DNA from: Pelobacter sp.
GTDB taxonomy: Bacteria; Desulfobacterota; Desulfuromonadia; Geobacterales; Pseudopelobacteraceae
Assembly (NCBI GenBank): GCA_030824515.1
Contig: JAVBXN010000012.1
Location: 153,628-217,627 of the forward strand
Direction: 5' to 3'
DNA length: 64,000 nucleotides
In this document: positions 36,342 through 45,655 of the stretch, piece after piece
Layout: each line of letters opens with the position of its first letter
How positions within the stretch are numbered: position 1 is the first letter of the stretch
Position numbers and translations under genes: made by a program
Notes under the pieces: model-generated
Seen by the model: only the letters and a program-made list of their open reading frames with translations
What the model was told of the DNA's origin: nothing
Databases searched by the model: none

Positions 36342-37808
36342 ATGCCCCCCAAAAAACGTATCGGCGACATGATGATCGAACAGGGGCTGATTACCCAGGA
36401 ACAGCTGGAAATCGGTATCCAGGAACAGAGGAAAAGCGGCGAACTGCTCGGTTCGGTGCTGTTCAGCCTCGGCTTTATCAGCCAGAAAGATCTTTTCAAG
36501 CTGCTCACCATATCGAGCGCCAATCAGGATGAATCCGAACAAGACAAATACAACGCCGATATTCCGCAGGAAATCGAAAACCTGGTCAAACAGAGCAGTT
36601 CCCTGTTTCAGCGGGAAGGCTCCATTGGCAAGAAAGAGCTGGATTCGGCCTATTCCCCATTGGTCAACCTGGTTGAAAAGATCATCATTGACGGCATCCA
36701 GCGCAGCGCCACCGACATCCACATCAACCCGGACGCCAAGGGTGTCCGCATCCGCTACCGTGTGGACGGGGTGCTTCAGCACAGCATGTTTCTTCCCAAT
36801 GAACTGCTCAACCCGATCGTGTCCCGTTTCAAGGTGATGGGGCAGATGAACATCGCCGAATCACGCATACCCCAGGACGGCGGCGCCGAATTTGCCTACA
36901 AGAACCGCAAGCTGGACCTGCGCATATCCACATTTCCGATTATCGGCGGGGAGAATGTCGTCATCAGGGTGCTGGACAAGAGCAAGCTGCGCATAGGCCT
37001 CGAGAACCTGGGATTTTTCGACGAGGACATCGAAAAGCTGAATGCATCGATCCAGCTTCCCTTCGGCATGATCCTGGTGACCGGCCCGACCGGTTCCGGC
37101 AAGACCACCACGCTTTACTCCTGCCTCTCGATCATCAACACCGTCAGCCGCAACATCTTCACGCTGGAAGACCCGGTCGAATACCAGCTGCCGATGGCGC
37201 GCCAGTCGCAGATCAACGTCAAGGCCGGCCTGACCTTTGCCACCGGACTGCGTTCGATCCTGCGCCAGGATCCGGACGTGATCCTGGTCGGTGAGATGCG
37301 CGACGCCGAAACCGCCGAACTGGCTATCCGCGCCTCCCTGACCGGGCACCTGGTATTCAGCACCATCCACACCAATGACGCCATCTCCAGCATCGCCCGA
37401 ATCATGGACATCGGCATCGACCCTTTCCTGATCTCGACCACGATCGACTCGATCGTGGCCCAACGCCTGGTCCGCTCGCTCTGCGAAGAGTGCAAGGAAC
37501 CGGTACCGCCATTCAGCCCCCAATACGCCAAACTCGGCATAGATCCTGCCGTTTCCGTGCTTTACAGGGCCAAAGGGTGCCCGGCCTGCGACGGGTCCGG
37601 CTTCAAGGGGCGCTCGGTCATCTACGAGATACTGAAAATCTCTCCGAAAATCCGTGAACTTATCAACATCAAGGCCAGCCTTGAGGACGTTCGCAGACAG
37701 GCCATCAGTGAAGGTTTTCGTGAAATGCACGAAATCGCACTGGAGAAGGTCCGAATGGGAATCACCACTCTCGACGAGGTCAGCCACGCAACCAGGATGA
37801 GCTTCTGA
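36342..37808 (+). CDS. gspE: Type II secretion/type IV pilus assembly ATPase (GspE/PilB family) with MshEN domain
   Basis: A 488-residue hexameric ATPase driving pseudopilus or pilus assembly at the inner membrane. Residues 6-58 form a canonical MshEN pair: RIGDMMIEQGLITQ with Arg6, a five-residue spacer RKSGE, then LLGSVLFSLGFISQ. Such domains bind cyclic di-GMP. The core has Walker A GPTGSGKTT, Asp box DPDVILVGEMRDAETAE, His box STIHTNDA, and the zinc tetracysteine CEEC with CPAC. AAGGA precedes the ATG, and TGATG overlaps the next start. Confidence 0.93.
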   Translation: MPPKKRIGDMMIEQGLITQEQLEIGIQEQRKSGELLGSVLFSLGFISQKDLFKLLTISSANQDESEQDKYNADIPQEIENLVKQSSSLFQREGSIGKKELDSAYSPLVNLVEKIIIDGIQRSATDIHINPDAKGVRIRYRVDGVLQHSMFLPNELLNPIVSRFKVMGQMNIAESRIPQDGGAEFAYKNRKLDLRISTFPIIGGENVVIRVLDKSKLRIGLENLGFFDEDIEKLNASIQLPFGMILVTGPTGSGKTTTLYSCLSIINTVSRNIFTLEDPVEYQLPMARQSQINVKAGLTFATGLRSILRQDPDVILVGEMRDAETAELAIRASLTGHLVFSTIHTNDAISSIARIMDIGIDPFLISTTIDSIVAQRLVRSLCEECKEPVPPFSPQYAKLGIDPAVSVLYRAKGCPACDGSGFKGRSVIYEILKISPKIRELINIKASLEDVRRQAISEGFREMHEIALEKVRMGITTLDEVSHATRMSF

Positions 37809-39025
37809 TGGGTTCCTTCAACTACCGCGCTCTGGATACCAACTCGAACCAGCGAGAGGGCACGCTGACCGCCCGCGACAGCGCACACCTGGAACAACTG
37901 CTGGCCCAGCAGGGCCTGACGCTGATCGAGGCTCAAGCAGGCGGATTCAGCGGTTTTGGCGATCTGGGTAAAATGTTCCAGCCACGGCTGAACGACAAGG
38001 AACTGCTGGACTTCACCTACTTGATCAAGCTGGTTGTCTCTTCCGGAATTCCGATCCTACAGGGAATCGATACGCTGACGAAGAGCAACTCAAATCGCAG
38101 AATCGGACATGCCGCGCAACTGGTTCGACAGGGAATCGATTCCGGACTGGCCATGTCGGATGTGATGCAGTCCGCCCCCGGTCTGTTTCCGCCGTTTTAC
38201 GTCCAGATGATCAGAGCCGGCGAAGCCTCGGGAACATTGGACGCCAGCCTGGATTTTCTGGTCAACTACCTGCAGTGGCAGAACGATTTCAAAAAGAGCG
38301 TCAAATCCAGCCTGACCTATCCGATTACGGTACTTTCCGTGCTGGGCGTACTGATGTTCATCATTTTCACCTTCGTATTCCCCAAGATGCTGAAAACCCT
38401 GACAGGCATGGGAGCGGAACTGCCGCTGCCCACCAGGATCATGATCGCAATATCAGGTTTTCTGCAAAATTATTTTCCGCTGGTGATACTGGTTACAGTG
38501 CTGACCTTTATCGCCGTAAAGCTTTTCAAGCGCAGCCCCCAGGGCCGGCGCGCGATAGACAAGCTGCTCCTGAAGATTCCGCTGATCGGCATGCTGATAA
38601 TCAAAATCAACATGTCCCGCTACTTCAAAATCGTCGCCACGCTGCACGCCTCCGGCATCAACGCCGAGAAGACCTTTGCAATCGGCGCCGATGTAATCGG
38701 CAACAGCGTAATCGCCGAAAGCATGGCATCCATCGCCAGGGTCATAGTAACCGGCGAGAGCATCTCGGACGCGATGCGGCGCACCGGCTTCATCCAGCCC
38801 CTGGTAGTGGACATGATGTCGATCGCTGAAAAGACCGGCACGCTGGAGAGTACCCTGACCCGAGCCAGTGATATTCTGGACAAGGAAGTGCCGGAAACTA
38901 TCAAAAAGGTTTTCTCTTATGTTGAACCGCTGACAATGGCGGTCCTGGGGGGACTGGTACTGCTTCTGCTGCTGGCGGTCTTTCTGCCGATTTACAAATC
39001 CGTGGGGCAGGTAAAGATCAGATGA
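37808..39025 (+). CDS. gspF: Inner-membrane platform protein GspF/PilC
   Basis: A 405-residue polytopic protein with two T2SSF domains (about 70-195 and 275-395) and three membrane segments (PITVLSVLGVLMFIIFTFVF, LVILVTVLTFIAVKLF and a C-terminal LTMAVLGGLVLLLLLAVFLP). It works as the platform on which the E ATPase acts. The start overlaps the gspE stop by one base, so synthesis is coupled. Confidence 0.93.
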   Translation: MGSFNYRALDTNSNQREGTLTARDSAHLEQLLAQQGLTLIEAQAGGFSGFGDLGKMFQPRLNDKELLDFTYLIKLVVSSGIPILQGIDTLTKSNSNRRIGHAAQLVRQGIDSGLAMSDVMQSAPGLFPPFYVQMIRAGEASGTLDASLDFLVNYLQWQNDFKKSVKSSLTYPITVLSVLGVLMFIIFTFVFPKMLKTLTGMGAELPLPTRIMIAISGFLQNYFPLVILVTVLTFIAVKLFKRSPQGRRAIDKLLLKIPLIGMLIIKINMSRYFKIVATLHASGINAEKTFAIGADVIGNSVIAESMASIARVIVTGESISDAMRRTGFIQPLVVDMMSIAEKTGTLESTLTRASDILDKEVPETIKKVFSYVEPLTMAVLGGLVLLLLLAVFLPIYKSVGQVKIR

Positions 39026-39831
39026 GAACAAAAGCCTTTACACTGATTGAAGTTATGGTAGTTATGGCTATCATCTCGATCCTGGCCGGGATCATGATGC
39101 CGGCCGTCTGGAGGTTCTGGGAGAGCGAAGAGATCGCGACTACCAGGGAACGGCTTGAAGACCTGAGGACTGCCATGGTCGGTGAGCGTACTCTGATGCA
39201 GAATGGCGTCAGAACCAATTTCGGCTTTGTTGGTGATAATGGAGAATTGCCATTCGGGAACATGACCGCTGCAGGAGGACTCAAGTACCTGGGACAAAAA
39301 CCGGAGTCGGGCTATCCGCAGTGGTCAGGCCCCTATATGAAAGGCGACTTCGACATTACGACCTACACCGTCGATGCCTGGGGAAGAACGTTTGTGTACT
39401 CTCCTGTCATGTCCTCAAACAGGTACATTTCGGCAGAAATCAGAAGCTACGGCCCGAACGGCCTGCCCAATGACTCCGATGATATAGTGGTTCTGGTTGG
39501 AGAGAGGGAAACCATGCCTACCAGCAGGCTAACGGGTAAAATCCCGTTTGCGACCCATACTTCAGCTTATAGTGCAAAAACCGAATTCACTTATGCGGAC
39601 CCCGATGCCGGAGGGACCAGAATTGCATCCGAGTGCAGGAAAATTGAGAAAACACAGTCAATGTACACATCAATACACTTCCAAAGACTACCGATAGGCA
39701 AAATAACTTACAAGACAAACATCTACGCAGCTCATGACACAGGATGTTCCAACACACCTATCAGAACTCTTGATTCATATTATTTCATCAACGACGCTGC
39801 AAAGGAAATGCAGGTGGATTTTCGTCCATGA
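39022..39831 (+). CDS. Pseudopilin (GspG-like) with Ala at the cleavage site
   Basis: A 269-residue prepilin-type protein: short basic leader MRTKA followed by FTLIEVMVVMAIISILAGIM. The conserved Glu5 is present. The residue before the cleavage site is Ala, not the usual Gly. The later region has a GspG-like layout (DAWGRTFVYSPV, SYGPNGLPNDSDDIVV, a possible Ca-binding Asp loop) but the protein is longer than GspG (about 145), with an extra C-terminal domain. It is the only pseudopilin in this operon. Confidence 0.85.
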   Translation: MRTKAFTLIEVMVVMAIISILAGIMMPAVWRFWESEEIATTRERLEDLRTAMVGERTLMQNGVRTNFGFVGDNGELPFGNMTAAGGLKYLGQKPESGYPQWSGPYMKGDFDITTYTVDAWGRTFVYSPVMSSNRYISAEIRSYGPNGLPNDSDDIVVLVGERETMPTSRLTGKIPFATHTSAYSAKTEFTYADPDAGGTRIASECRKIEKTQSMYTSIHFQRLPIGKITYKTNIYAAHDTGCSNTPIRTLDSYYFINDAAKEMQVDFRP

Positions 39832-41378
39832 ATACACTGATCATCTACATACGCGAAACATCCCTGCAGGCGGTGCTCAGCACCGACGGCCAGCTCAGCT
39901 ATTGCCGTACATTCGACTTTGAACCAAGGGCAACTGCCGGCACTCAGGACGAAAAGTCCGGCCAGGACCAACATCGCAGCATCCATGCTCCCGCAGCCGA
40001 AAACCCCTACCTGATCTATTATGACTCCGATGACAAGCGTAATCCGTGGGATCTGGCGCTTAAGGAAGTTATAAGAAAAATCCGGTCTGACATAAACGAT
40101 ACAATCGACACCACCCATCTGATCATACCTGCTGACGACGTTGTCATAGCAACCCATCAACTTCCCAAGTTGTCGCGGCAGGACTCCGAAAAAATGATCG
40201 GCCGCAGAATCAGTGCTGAGACAAAGGAGGAATTCCCCCCTTTTTCGATCATTCCGGCGGCCTCCGACCAGAAAACCCAGAACTGGTACTCACTGTACGT
40301 TCCAACCGCGACTTTGCTGGACTACCGCAAAGTATTTGCATCAGCTCGCCTTCGATTAAGCAGCATAACCACCCCTGTCAACGCCATGATCGATGCATTC
40401 CGTGGCATTCGTGAAGCGATTTTCAATTCCCACGCGGTGTTTGAAATTCAGCGCGGATTTATCGAGGCATACTACATCTCCGCCGACGGCATCCTGCATT
40501 TTCAGCGACTCCCGTACAGCGCTTCTGAAAATCCTAAGGAAATAAATGCTGTCGAAAGCGAGAAGGCCCAGAAGTTCAAACTTTTCAAAATTATCGACAC
40601 TATTTTCAAGATCAACTCACACTACCAGACCGCCCACCCTCAAATCCCGGTCCAGATGGTTTGGCTATGCGGCCTTGAAGACGATTTGGAGAATATCGCC
40701 ACGGCACTCAAGGAAGCCATGGGGCTCGAAGTGGGCATTGCCCCCGCGATACCCACCGGCCTGCAGGAAGAGAGCGGCTATGTTCCGCTGGCCGGTTTTG
40801 CCGCTTCGTTGTATAACGGCACTGCGGTCGGCTATTCGACCGCGGATTTTTTCAAACGTTTCCCGTTACGCAAAACGTCTGGAGCGATCATCTATACCGT
40901 AACCACACTGGCCGCTCTGCTGGCCTTCGGCATGACAGAGCGTGAATACCGGAAACTGAATGATCAGGTCAGGCCATCCAGGATGCCTGGTGATCCCAAA
41001 ATGAGCGGGGGCAAAGCATCTGCTTCACCGGCATACTCGAAAAACCTTGAAGCTTTGAAGAAACTTACCGCACGCCAGTTTGTTTTCTACGACCTGTTTA
41101 GAGAACTGGCCAACGACCTGCCGGATGGCGTACTGCTGGACAACCTTGAATTCCGGTTAAAGGATGACAAGGGGTTTCTTGACATAACCGCCACGGCTCG
41201 CCTCAGCGACAATATCGGTGAAAGCATGCTTCTCAGCAGAGTGATGGCAATGCTTGACAAGTCGCCAACCCTGTCAAATCACCGTGATCCTTCTATAACA
41301 GTCGTATCCAGGGAGAATGAACGCTATCTGAAAATAACCGTTACCAGCGAGGTCAGTCCGCTTGACAAGACAAAGTAA
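39828..41378 (+). CDS. GspL/PilM-like assembly protein
   Basis: A 516-residue protein with an actin-like N-terminal domain (starting MNTLIIYIRETSLQAVLST, with HLIIPADDVVIATHQLP and SKLARQDSE-like segments) that resembles GspL/PilM, one membrane helix at about 352-370 (IIYTVTTLAALLAFGM) and a periplasmic ferredoxin-like C-terminus (GVLLDNLEFRLKDDKG). In such systems it docks the ATPase to the inner-membrane complex. It is fused like GspL or PilM plus PilN in a single chain. The start overlaps the pseudopilin stop by four bases. Confidence 0.8.
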   Translation: MNTLIIYIRETSLQAVLSTDGQLSYCRTFDFEPRATAGTQDEKSGQDQHRSIHAPAAENPYLIYYDSDDKRNPWDLALKEVIRKIRSDINDTIDTTHLIIPADDVVIATHQLPKLSRQDSEKMIGRRISAETKEEFPPFSIIPAASDQKTQNWYSLYVPTATLLDYRKVFASARLRLSSITTPVNAMIDAFRGIREAIFNSHAVFEIQRGFIEAYYISADGILHFQRLPYSASENPKEINAVESEKAQKFKLFKIIDTIFKINSHYQTAHPQIPVQMVWLCGLEDDLENIATALKEAMGLEVGIAPAIPTGLQEESGYVPLAGFAASLYNGTAVGYSTADFFKRFPLRKTSGAIIYTVTTLAALLAFGMTEREYRKLNDQVRPSRMPGDPKMSGGKASASPAYSKNLEALKKLTARQFVFYDLFRELANDLPDGVLLDNLEFRLKDDKGFLDITATARLSDNIGESMLLSRVMAMLDKSPTLSNHRDPSITVVSRENERYLKITVTSEVSPLDKTK

Positions 41379-41880
41379 GCTAATTGCACTGGTAGCATAC
41401 CTGCTGGTGCTGACGGTTGTCATGCTTGGCTACCGCACCAACCGCGCGACAAAGGTCAAGCGCCTGCGCGCCGAACTGGCCAGAAGCACTTCGGAACAGA
41501 ACAAGAAGCGCACCGAAGAGGCGGAAATTGCCCGCCTGACGCACTTGATACCGGCCACATCCAACACTCCGGCCTTCATGGAATCGCTCTACCGCAGCGC
41601 CAAGGAATCAGGCCTGAAGCAACATGAAGCGGTGACTGAAACAGTTGCCAGCACAGCCCCTGCGCGCCCCGGAGCTACGGATACCGGAACGGTTGCAAAG
41701 CATCGCATAAAAGTCAGCGCCATCGGCAACTTTCGAAATATTGCCGAATACCTGAGGCTGGTGCAGAACATCGAGCGGTTCAACCGTATTACCGAATTCA
41801 AACTGGCTCCCGACAGCGGCCAGTTGAGAGGAACAATTACAGTGGAACTCTATTCCTTGCCGGTGAAAAATGGCAAATAA
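41362..41880 (+). CDS. GspM/PilO-like inner-membrane protein
   Basis: A 172-residue bitopic protein: a membrane helix at about 6-25 (IALVAYLLVLTVVMLGY), a coiled-coil region (KVKRLRAELARSTSEQNKKR) and a ferredoxin-like domain with NFRNIAEYLRLVQNIERFNR, the hallmark of PilO/GspM. The start is a TTG at 41362 inside the end of the previous gene. It pairs with the GspL/PilM-like protein in the membrane platform. Confidence 0.8.
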   Translation: MTRQSKLIALVAYLLVLTVVMLGYRTNRATKVKRLRAELARSTSEQNKKRTEEAEIARLTHLIPATSNTPAFMESLYRSAKESGLKQHEAVTETVASTAPARPGATDTGTVAKHRIKVSAIGNFRNIAEYLRLVQNIERFNRITEFKLAPDSGQLRGTITVELYSLPVKNGK

Positions 41881-42331
41881 TCTGACCGTCCGATGCATAT
41901 CTGCGCTGGTGACGACACTGGTCGCGGCAGGAGCTCTTTCGGCCCAGGCGGCGCCTGCGGGGTCTTTGGCGAATGTGAATGACGACCATGCCCACCGGGC
42001 CGAGGTAAATAAAGACAGCGGCAAATGGCGGCGTGACCCGTTTATTGGAAACAATACGAAAACTGTCAAGCAGCAAACCGCCAAAACAGTGACTGGGATC
42101 AAACTGATGCCGGAATCAACCGCCCTGCCGGAAATAAACCTCCAGGGGATACTGCAGTCCGGCAAGGTTTTTCATGCACTGATCAACGGACGCGTAGTAA
42201 AAAGCGGTGATAAGCTTGACGGTGTGATCATCAAGGAAATCAGCCGATTCCAGGTTGTGGTACAGAACGAAAAAAGAGAAAAGATTACCTACGATATCTA
42301 CCAGGGCAGGATTGATCGAGGAAAAAAATGA
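41870..42331 (+). CDS. GspC/PilP-like periplasmic protein
   Basis: A 153-residue protein with an N-terminal hydrophobic signal/anchor (about 10-25, ISALVTTLVAAGALSAQAA) and a C-terminal domain typical of PilP/GspC (INLQGILQSGKVFHALINGR, VKSGDKLDGVIIKEI, FQVVVQNEK). It should link the inner-membrane platform to the secretin. It overlaps its neighbours by 11 bases upstream and four bases downstream, so the operon is translated as one coupled unit. Confidence 0.82.
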   Translation: MANNLTVRCISALVTTLVAAGALSAQAAPAGSLANVNDDHAHRAEVNKDSGKWRRDPFIGNNTKTVKQQTAKTVTGIKLMPESTALPEINLQGILQSGKVFHALINGRVVKSGDKLDGVIIKEISRFQVVVQNEKREKITYDIYQGRIDRGKK

Positions 42332-44727
42332 TACGATTTACAGGAATACTGACAGTTGCCGCACTCAGCCTTGCTGGCTGCGTTAGCCCGGTTGTAAGCA
42401 CGCTTAAAGACTCCAGGGCAATTCCATCATATAGTGCGCCGCAGATAAAGCCGATACCGGAGCAACCCAAAAAGGACCCTGATGCCTATAAAAACGCATA
42501 TCCGGGAAGAACCTACTCGCTTTCCCTGAACAATGCCAGTTTGATCGATGTGCTGAAGCTGCTCTCAAAGGAAAGCGGCATTTCAATAATTCCGGAACGT
42601 GGTGTTAATGACGTAGTAACTGTTGAAGCTCAAAACAAAAAACTGGGGGAGTTGCTTTACACTATTCTTAAACCGCGAGGATACACTGCAACAGTTGAAA
42701 ACGGAGTTGTGTTGGTGGGCAGACCAAAGCTGTCAACCCGTACTTTTCGCGTCAATTACCTCAAAGACAAGCGTACTTCAACCAGCAATATGAACGTATC
42801 AGGATTTTCAGCCGGAAGCGTGAGCGTTTCGACAGAAGGTAAATCCGATTTCTGGGGAGCTATTGAAGATTCGCTGGAATTAATGGTTTTTGGGACCAGT
42901 GGCAAAGGAAAGCGCGAAAGTGGCGGGTATATTCGCGGCGAGGATTTAACCAAAGTTGTTTCAGAAAGCAAACAGGACTATTCCAGACAATCGGAAAGTA
43001 CAGCATACCTTGGCACTTCACCTAAGCAGTCATATGCAACAAACAAAGACTACAAGACCAATGCCAGCGCAACATCCCAATTCATAGAGCATCCGGAGCC
43101 GGAAGCGCTTGAAAAAAATCTGGCGGACAACAAATTAAAACAACTGTTGGTAAACGAGATCGCAGGAATCATACAGGTCACTGACTTACCGGAGAATTTA
43201 GACAAAATTGCATCATTTCTGACAGATGTCGAGGAGGGGAGCAAACGTCAGGTTCTGATTCAGGCACATATCATGGAAGTGAATCTGAAAGATTCCTACT
43301 CCATGGGCATAGATTGGAAATATATCTTCGACAAAACCACCAATCTTGCTCTTGCCCAAGCCCTCGTCCCAACAAATCCCACCAACGTGTTCAAAATTTC
43401 CGCGGCTGGAAGTGATTTTTCTGTTTTACTCGATGCCATGAAAGAACAGGGCAATGTCAACATGCTCTCCAGCCCCAAGATATCTGCGCTCAACAATCAA
43501 AAAGCGGTTATCAAGCTGACCACCAAACAGGTTTCATGGGTATCTTCAAAAACCACGAATAATACGGGAGGAGGAACTACCGATACCTTCACTACGACAC
43601 CACAGATCGATGAAGTTGGTATTTTCCTGGATGTCACTCCACAAATCGGCCCAGACAACTCCATAACCATGCAGATTCATCCCAGCGTGTCGGAAATCAA
43701 GGAGATATCCACATCGCCAGACAAAACCAGTACCAAACCAATTGTTGACATACGCGAGATAGACACCATGGTGGATGCCAAGGCGGGAGAAACCATCGTC
43801 ATCGCCGGGCTCATCTCCGACAAACTCAACGAAACAAAACGCAGTATCCCGCTACTGGGCGACATTCCATACCTGGGAGCGGTTTTCTCCTACAACAAGC
43901 AGGAGCGTACCAAGTCCGAGCTGGTTATCATGATGACGCCTTACATACTTAATGCTAAAACGATCGAAGAGATTCGGGCCATCCATGAGCAGCAGATTCA
44001 AAACATGGGCGGCACCTTCCACCTGATCAACAACCTTGGCAGTATGGTAACCGAGAAAAATTCCCGTGACTGGATCATGAGAAGCGAGCCTCACCGGCTG
44101 AATGCAGCGCCCGCCACCCACAACCCCGTGGGACCGGAACCCGAGAAACCTGTGTTGACCCCGGCCAATCAACAGGACGCACCTCCAATTCCGCCCCCCT
44201 CTCCATCGGCACCCCCCGAGGTCAGGATTCCTGTCGCACCACCGGAGCAGAAAAGCGACAAGTCGGGGGCAGACAGCACACAACAGATGGAACGGCAGCA
44301 GTCCGAGATAAATCGCCTGAAACAGGAAGTGACAACTGCACGAGAACAACTGAACGACGAACGCAGAAAGAACTTCGATCTTGCAGTAGAAGCACGCCGA
44401 CCTGTCAACTCTCCAGCAGTGCCGAAAGCCATCGCACCGGAAACAGTGCCGCCTATTGCAACAGACAATCAGCCGACGGTATCAGCTGAATCGAACGTCA
44501 AGGCGATCATAGCGGAGCAGCCTCGCACCATGACAGCAAACGTGCAGACCACTTCGCCTTCCAGCGACAGGGAGCAGACACTCTATCGCAGTGCGGTCGT
44601 CGCCTACAAAATCGGCGACTGTACTGAAAGCATAAAGTTTTTCGACAGATTCCTGGTGTTGTATCCCAACTCACCTTTTGCGCAGGACGCGATATATTAT
44701 CGCAAGGACTGTGCTGAACGAAAATAA
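42328..44727 (+). CDS. Secretin (GspD/MshL/PilQ family) with C-terminal coiled coil and TPR fusion
   Basis: A 799-residue outer-membrane channel protein. It begins with a lipoprotein signal (LSLAGCVSP). An N0/STN domain (about 65-130) is followed by the MshL-type region and the secretin core (about 310-545), with the family signature VDAKAGETIVIAGLI and LLGDIPYLGAVFSY. The final 200 residues are unusual: a Pro-rich linker, a coiled coil (QMERQQSEINRLKQEVTT) and a TPR-like end (YKIGDCTESIKFFDRFLVLY, NSPFAQDAIYYRKDC) like YbgF/CpoB. The C-terminus thus carries a module that might bind peptidoglycan or partners. Confidence 0.88.
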   Translation: MIRFTGILTVAALSLAGCVSPVVSTLKDSRAIPSYSAPQIKPIPEQPKKDPDAYKNAYPGRTYSLSLNNASLIDVLKLLSKESGISIIPERGVNDVVTVEAQNKKLGELLYTILKPRGYTATVENGVVLVGRPKLSTRTFRVNYLKDKRTSTSNMNVSGFSAGSVSVSTEGKSDFWGAIEDSLELMVFGTSGKGKRESGGYIRGEDLTKVVSESKQDYSRQSESTAYLGTSPKQSYATNKDYKTNASATSQFIEHPEPEALEKNLADNKLKQLLVNEIAGIIQVTDLPENLDKIASFLTDVEEGSKRQVLIQAHIMEVNLKDSYSMGIDWKYIFDKTTNLALAQALVPTNPTNVFKISAAGSDFSVLLDAMKEQGNVNMLSSPKISALNNQKAVIKLTTKQVSWVSSKTTNNTGGGTTDTFTTTPQIDEVGIFLDVTPQIGPDNSITMQIHPSVSEIKEISTSPDKTSTKPIVDIREIDTMVDAKAGETIVIAGLISDKLNETKRSIPLLGDIPYLGAVFSYNKQERTKSELVIMMTPYILNAKTIEEIRAIHEQQIQNMGGTFHLINNLGSMVTEKNSRDWIMRSEPHRLNAAPATHNPVGPEPEKPVLTPANQQDAPPIPPPSPSAPPEVRIPVAPPEQKSDKSGADSTQQMERQQSEINRLKQEVTTAREQLNDERRKNFDLAVEARRPVNSPAVPKAIAPETVPPIATDNQPTVSAESNVKAIIAEQPRTMTANVQTTSPSSDREQTLYRSAVVAYKIGDCTESIKFFDRFLVLYPNSPFAQDAIYYRKDCAERK

Positions 44728-44877
44728 TACTTCACAATGCCATCCATAAAATGACATCCTGTGTTCCTGTCATCGTATCGTAACGCAGGAATATTTATCC
44801 ATGACAACCATGATCACTCGAAATCATTTTCTAAGATTCCAAAGACAGGCTATAATCCCGTCCAAAGGAAATATCCG

Positions 44878-45255
44878 GTGAAAATTGCCGCCACAATAGC
44901 CCTGTTCTGCGCCGGCGGGGGGCTTACACGTTATTACTTGTCCGGATGGATATACAACCTCCTCGGACGCTCCTTTCCATACGGCACATTGCTGGTCAAC
45001 GTTATCGGCGCCTTCCTGATCGGACTGGTGATGGAAGCCGGCATGCGCAGCACGCTAATTCCAGATACTTTGCGCATTGGCCTGACGGTCGGATTCATGG
45101 GCGGTTTGACGACATTTTCCACTTTCAGTTATGAAACATTCAAACTTCTGGAAGATGGACAGCTGTTTTTCGCCTTCGCGAATATTGCTGCCAGTGTTGC
45201 AGCCTGCCTGCTGTTTACATGGTTGGGCATTGTAACCATTCGAGCCATTTCATAA
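44878..45255 (+). CDS. crcB: Fluoride ion channel CrcB/Fluc
   Basis: A 125-residue four-helix membrane protein that exports fluoride as a dual-topology dimer. Signature residues: AGGGLTRYYL, GTLLVNVIGAFLIGL with the pore Asn, and GFMGGLTTFSTFSYET with the Na-binding turn and Phe/Ser. I start at GTG 44878 with AAGGA upstream, giving the normal length; an upstream ATG at 44761 would add an unlikely 39 residues. No fluoride riboswitch is visible before it. It is paired with DUF190. Confidence 0.92.
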   Translation: MKIAATIALFCAGGGLTRYYLSGWIYNLLGRSFPYGTLLVNVIGAFLIGLVMEAGMRSTLIPDTLRIGLTVGFMGGLTTFSTFSYETFKLLEDGQLFFAFANIAASVAACLLFTWLGIVTIRAIS

Positions 45256-45270
45256 TAACGGAGTATTTTC

Positions 45271-45621
45271 GTGACAAGATTGCCTGAAGAGCATCTGCTG
45301 ATGCGAATATTCATCGGAGAGAGTGACCGATTCAAACACATGCCCCTGTATGAAGCGCTGATTGATATGTTGAAAAATGAAGGGATTGCAGGTGCCACGG
45401 TACTGCGTGGCATATGCGGTTTCGGAGTCAATCGGCTCTATCACAGCCAGAAACTTCTGGACCTTTCCGCCGATTTGCCCCTGATCGTCGAGGTAGTCGA
45501 CACCAGCGAAAAGATCAATGCCGTCATGCCCCTGATCGACGACATGATCGGCGACTGCATGATCACGCTGGAAACGGTCACCGTAACCAGGCACTTTCGT
45601 GACAACAGCAGTCAACACTGA
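45271..45621 (+). CDS. DUF190-family protein
   Basis: A 116-residue cytoplasmic protein of the DUF190 (PII-like fold) family: MRIFIGESDRFKHMPLYEAL, GIAGATVLRGICGFG and LIVEVVDTSEKI are typical. It often lies beside crcB in bacteria; here it follows it by 15 bases. Start GTG at 45271 has CGGAG ahead. Its role in fluoride response is not settled. Confidence 0.9.
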   Translation: MTRLPEEHLLMRIFIGESDRFKHMPLYEALIDMLKNEGIAGATVLRGICGFGVNRLYHSQKLLDLSADLPLIVEVVDTSEKINAVMPLIDDMIGDCMITLETVTVTRHFRDNSSQH

Positions 45622-45655
45622 CCTAAAAATCCAAATGCTCTGCCCAACCCAAATC

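Noticed and set aside
44728..44877. Possible fluoride riboswitch upstream of crcB
   Set aside because: The conserved GGNGATGG-type core and closing CTGATGG-like part are absent; only a small 6-bp inverted repeat at 44751-44773 is seen.
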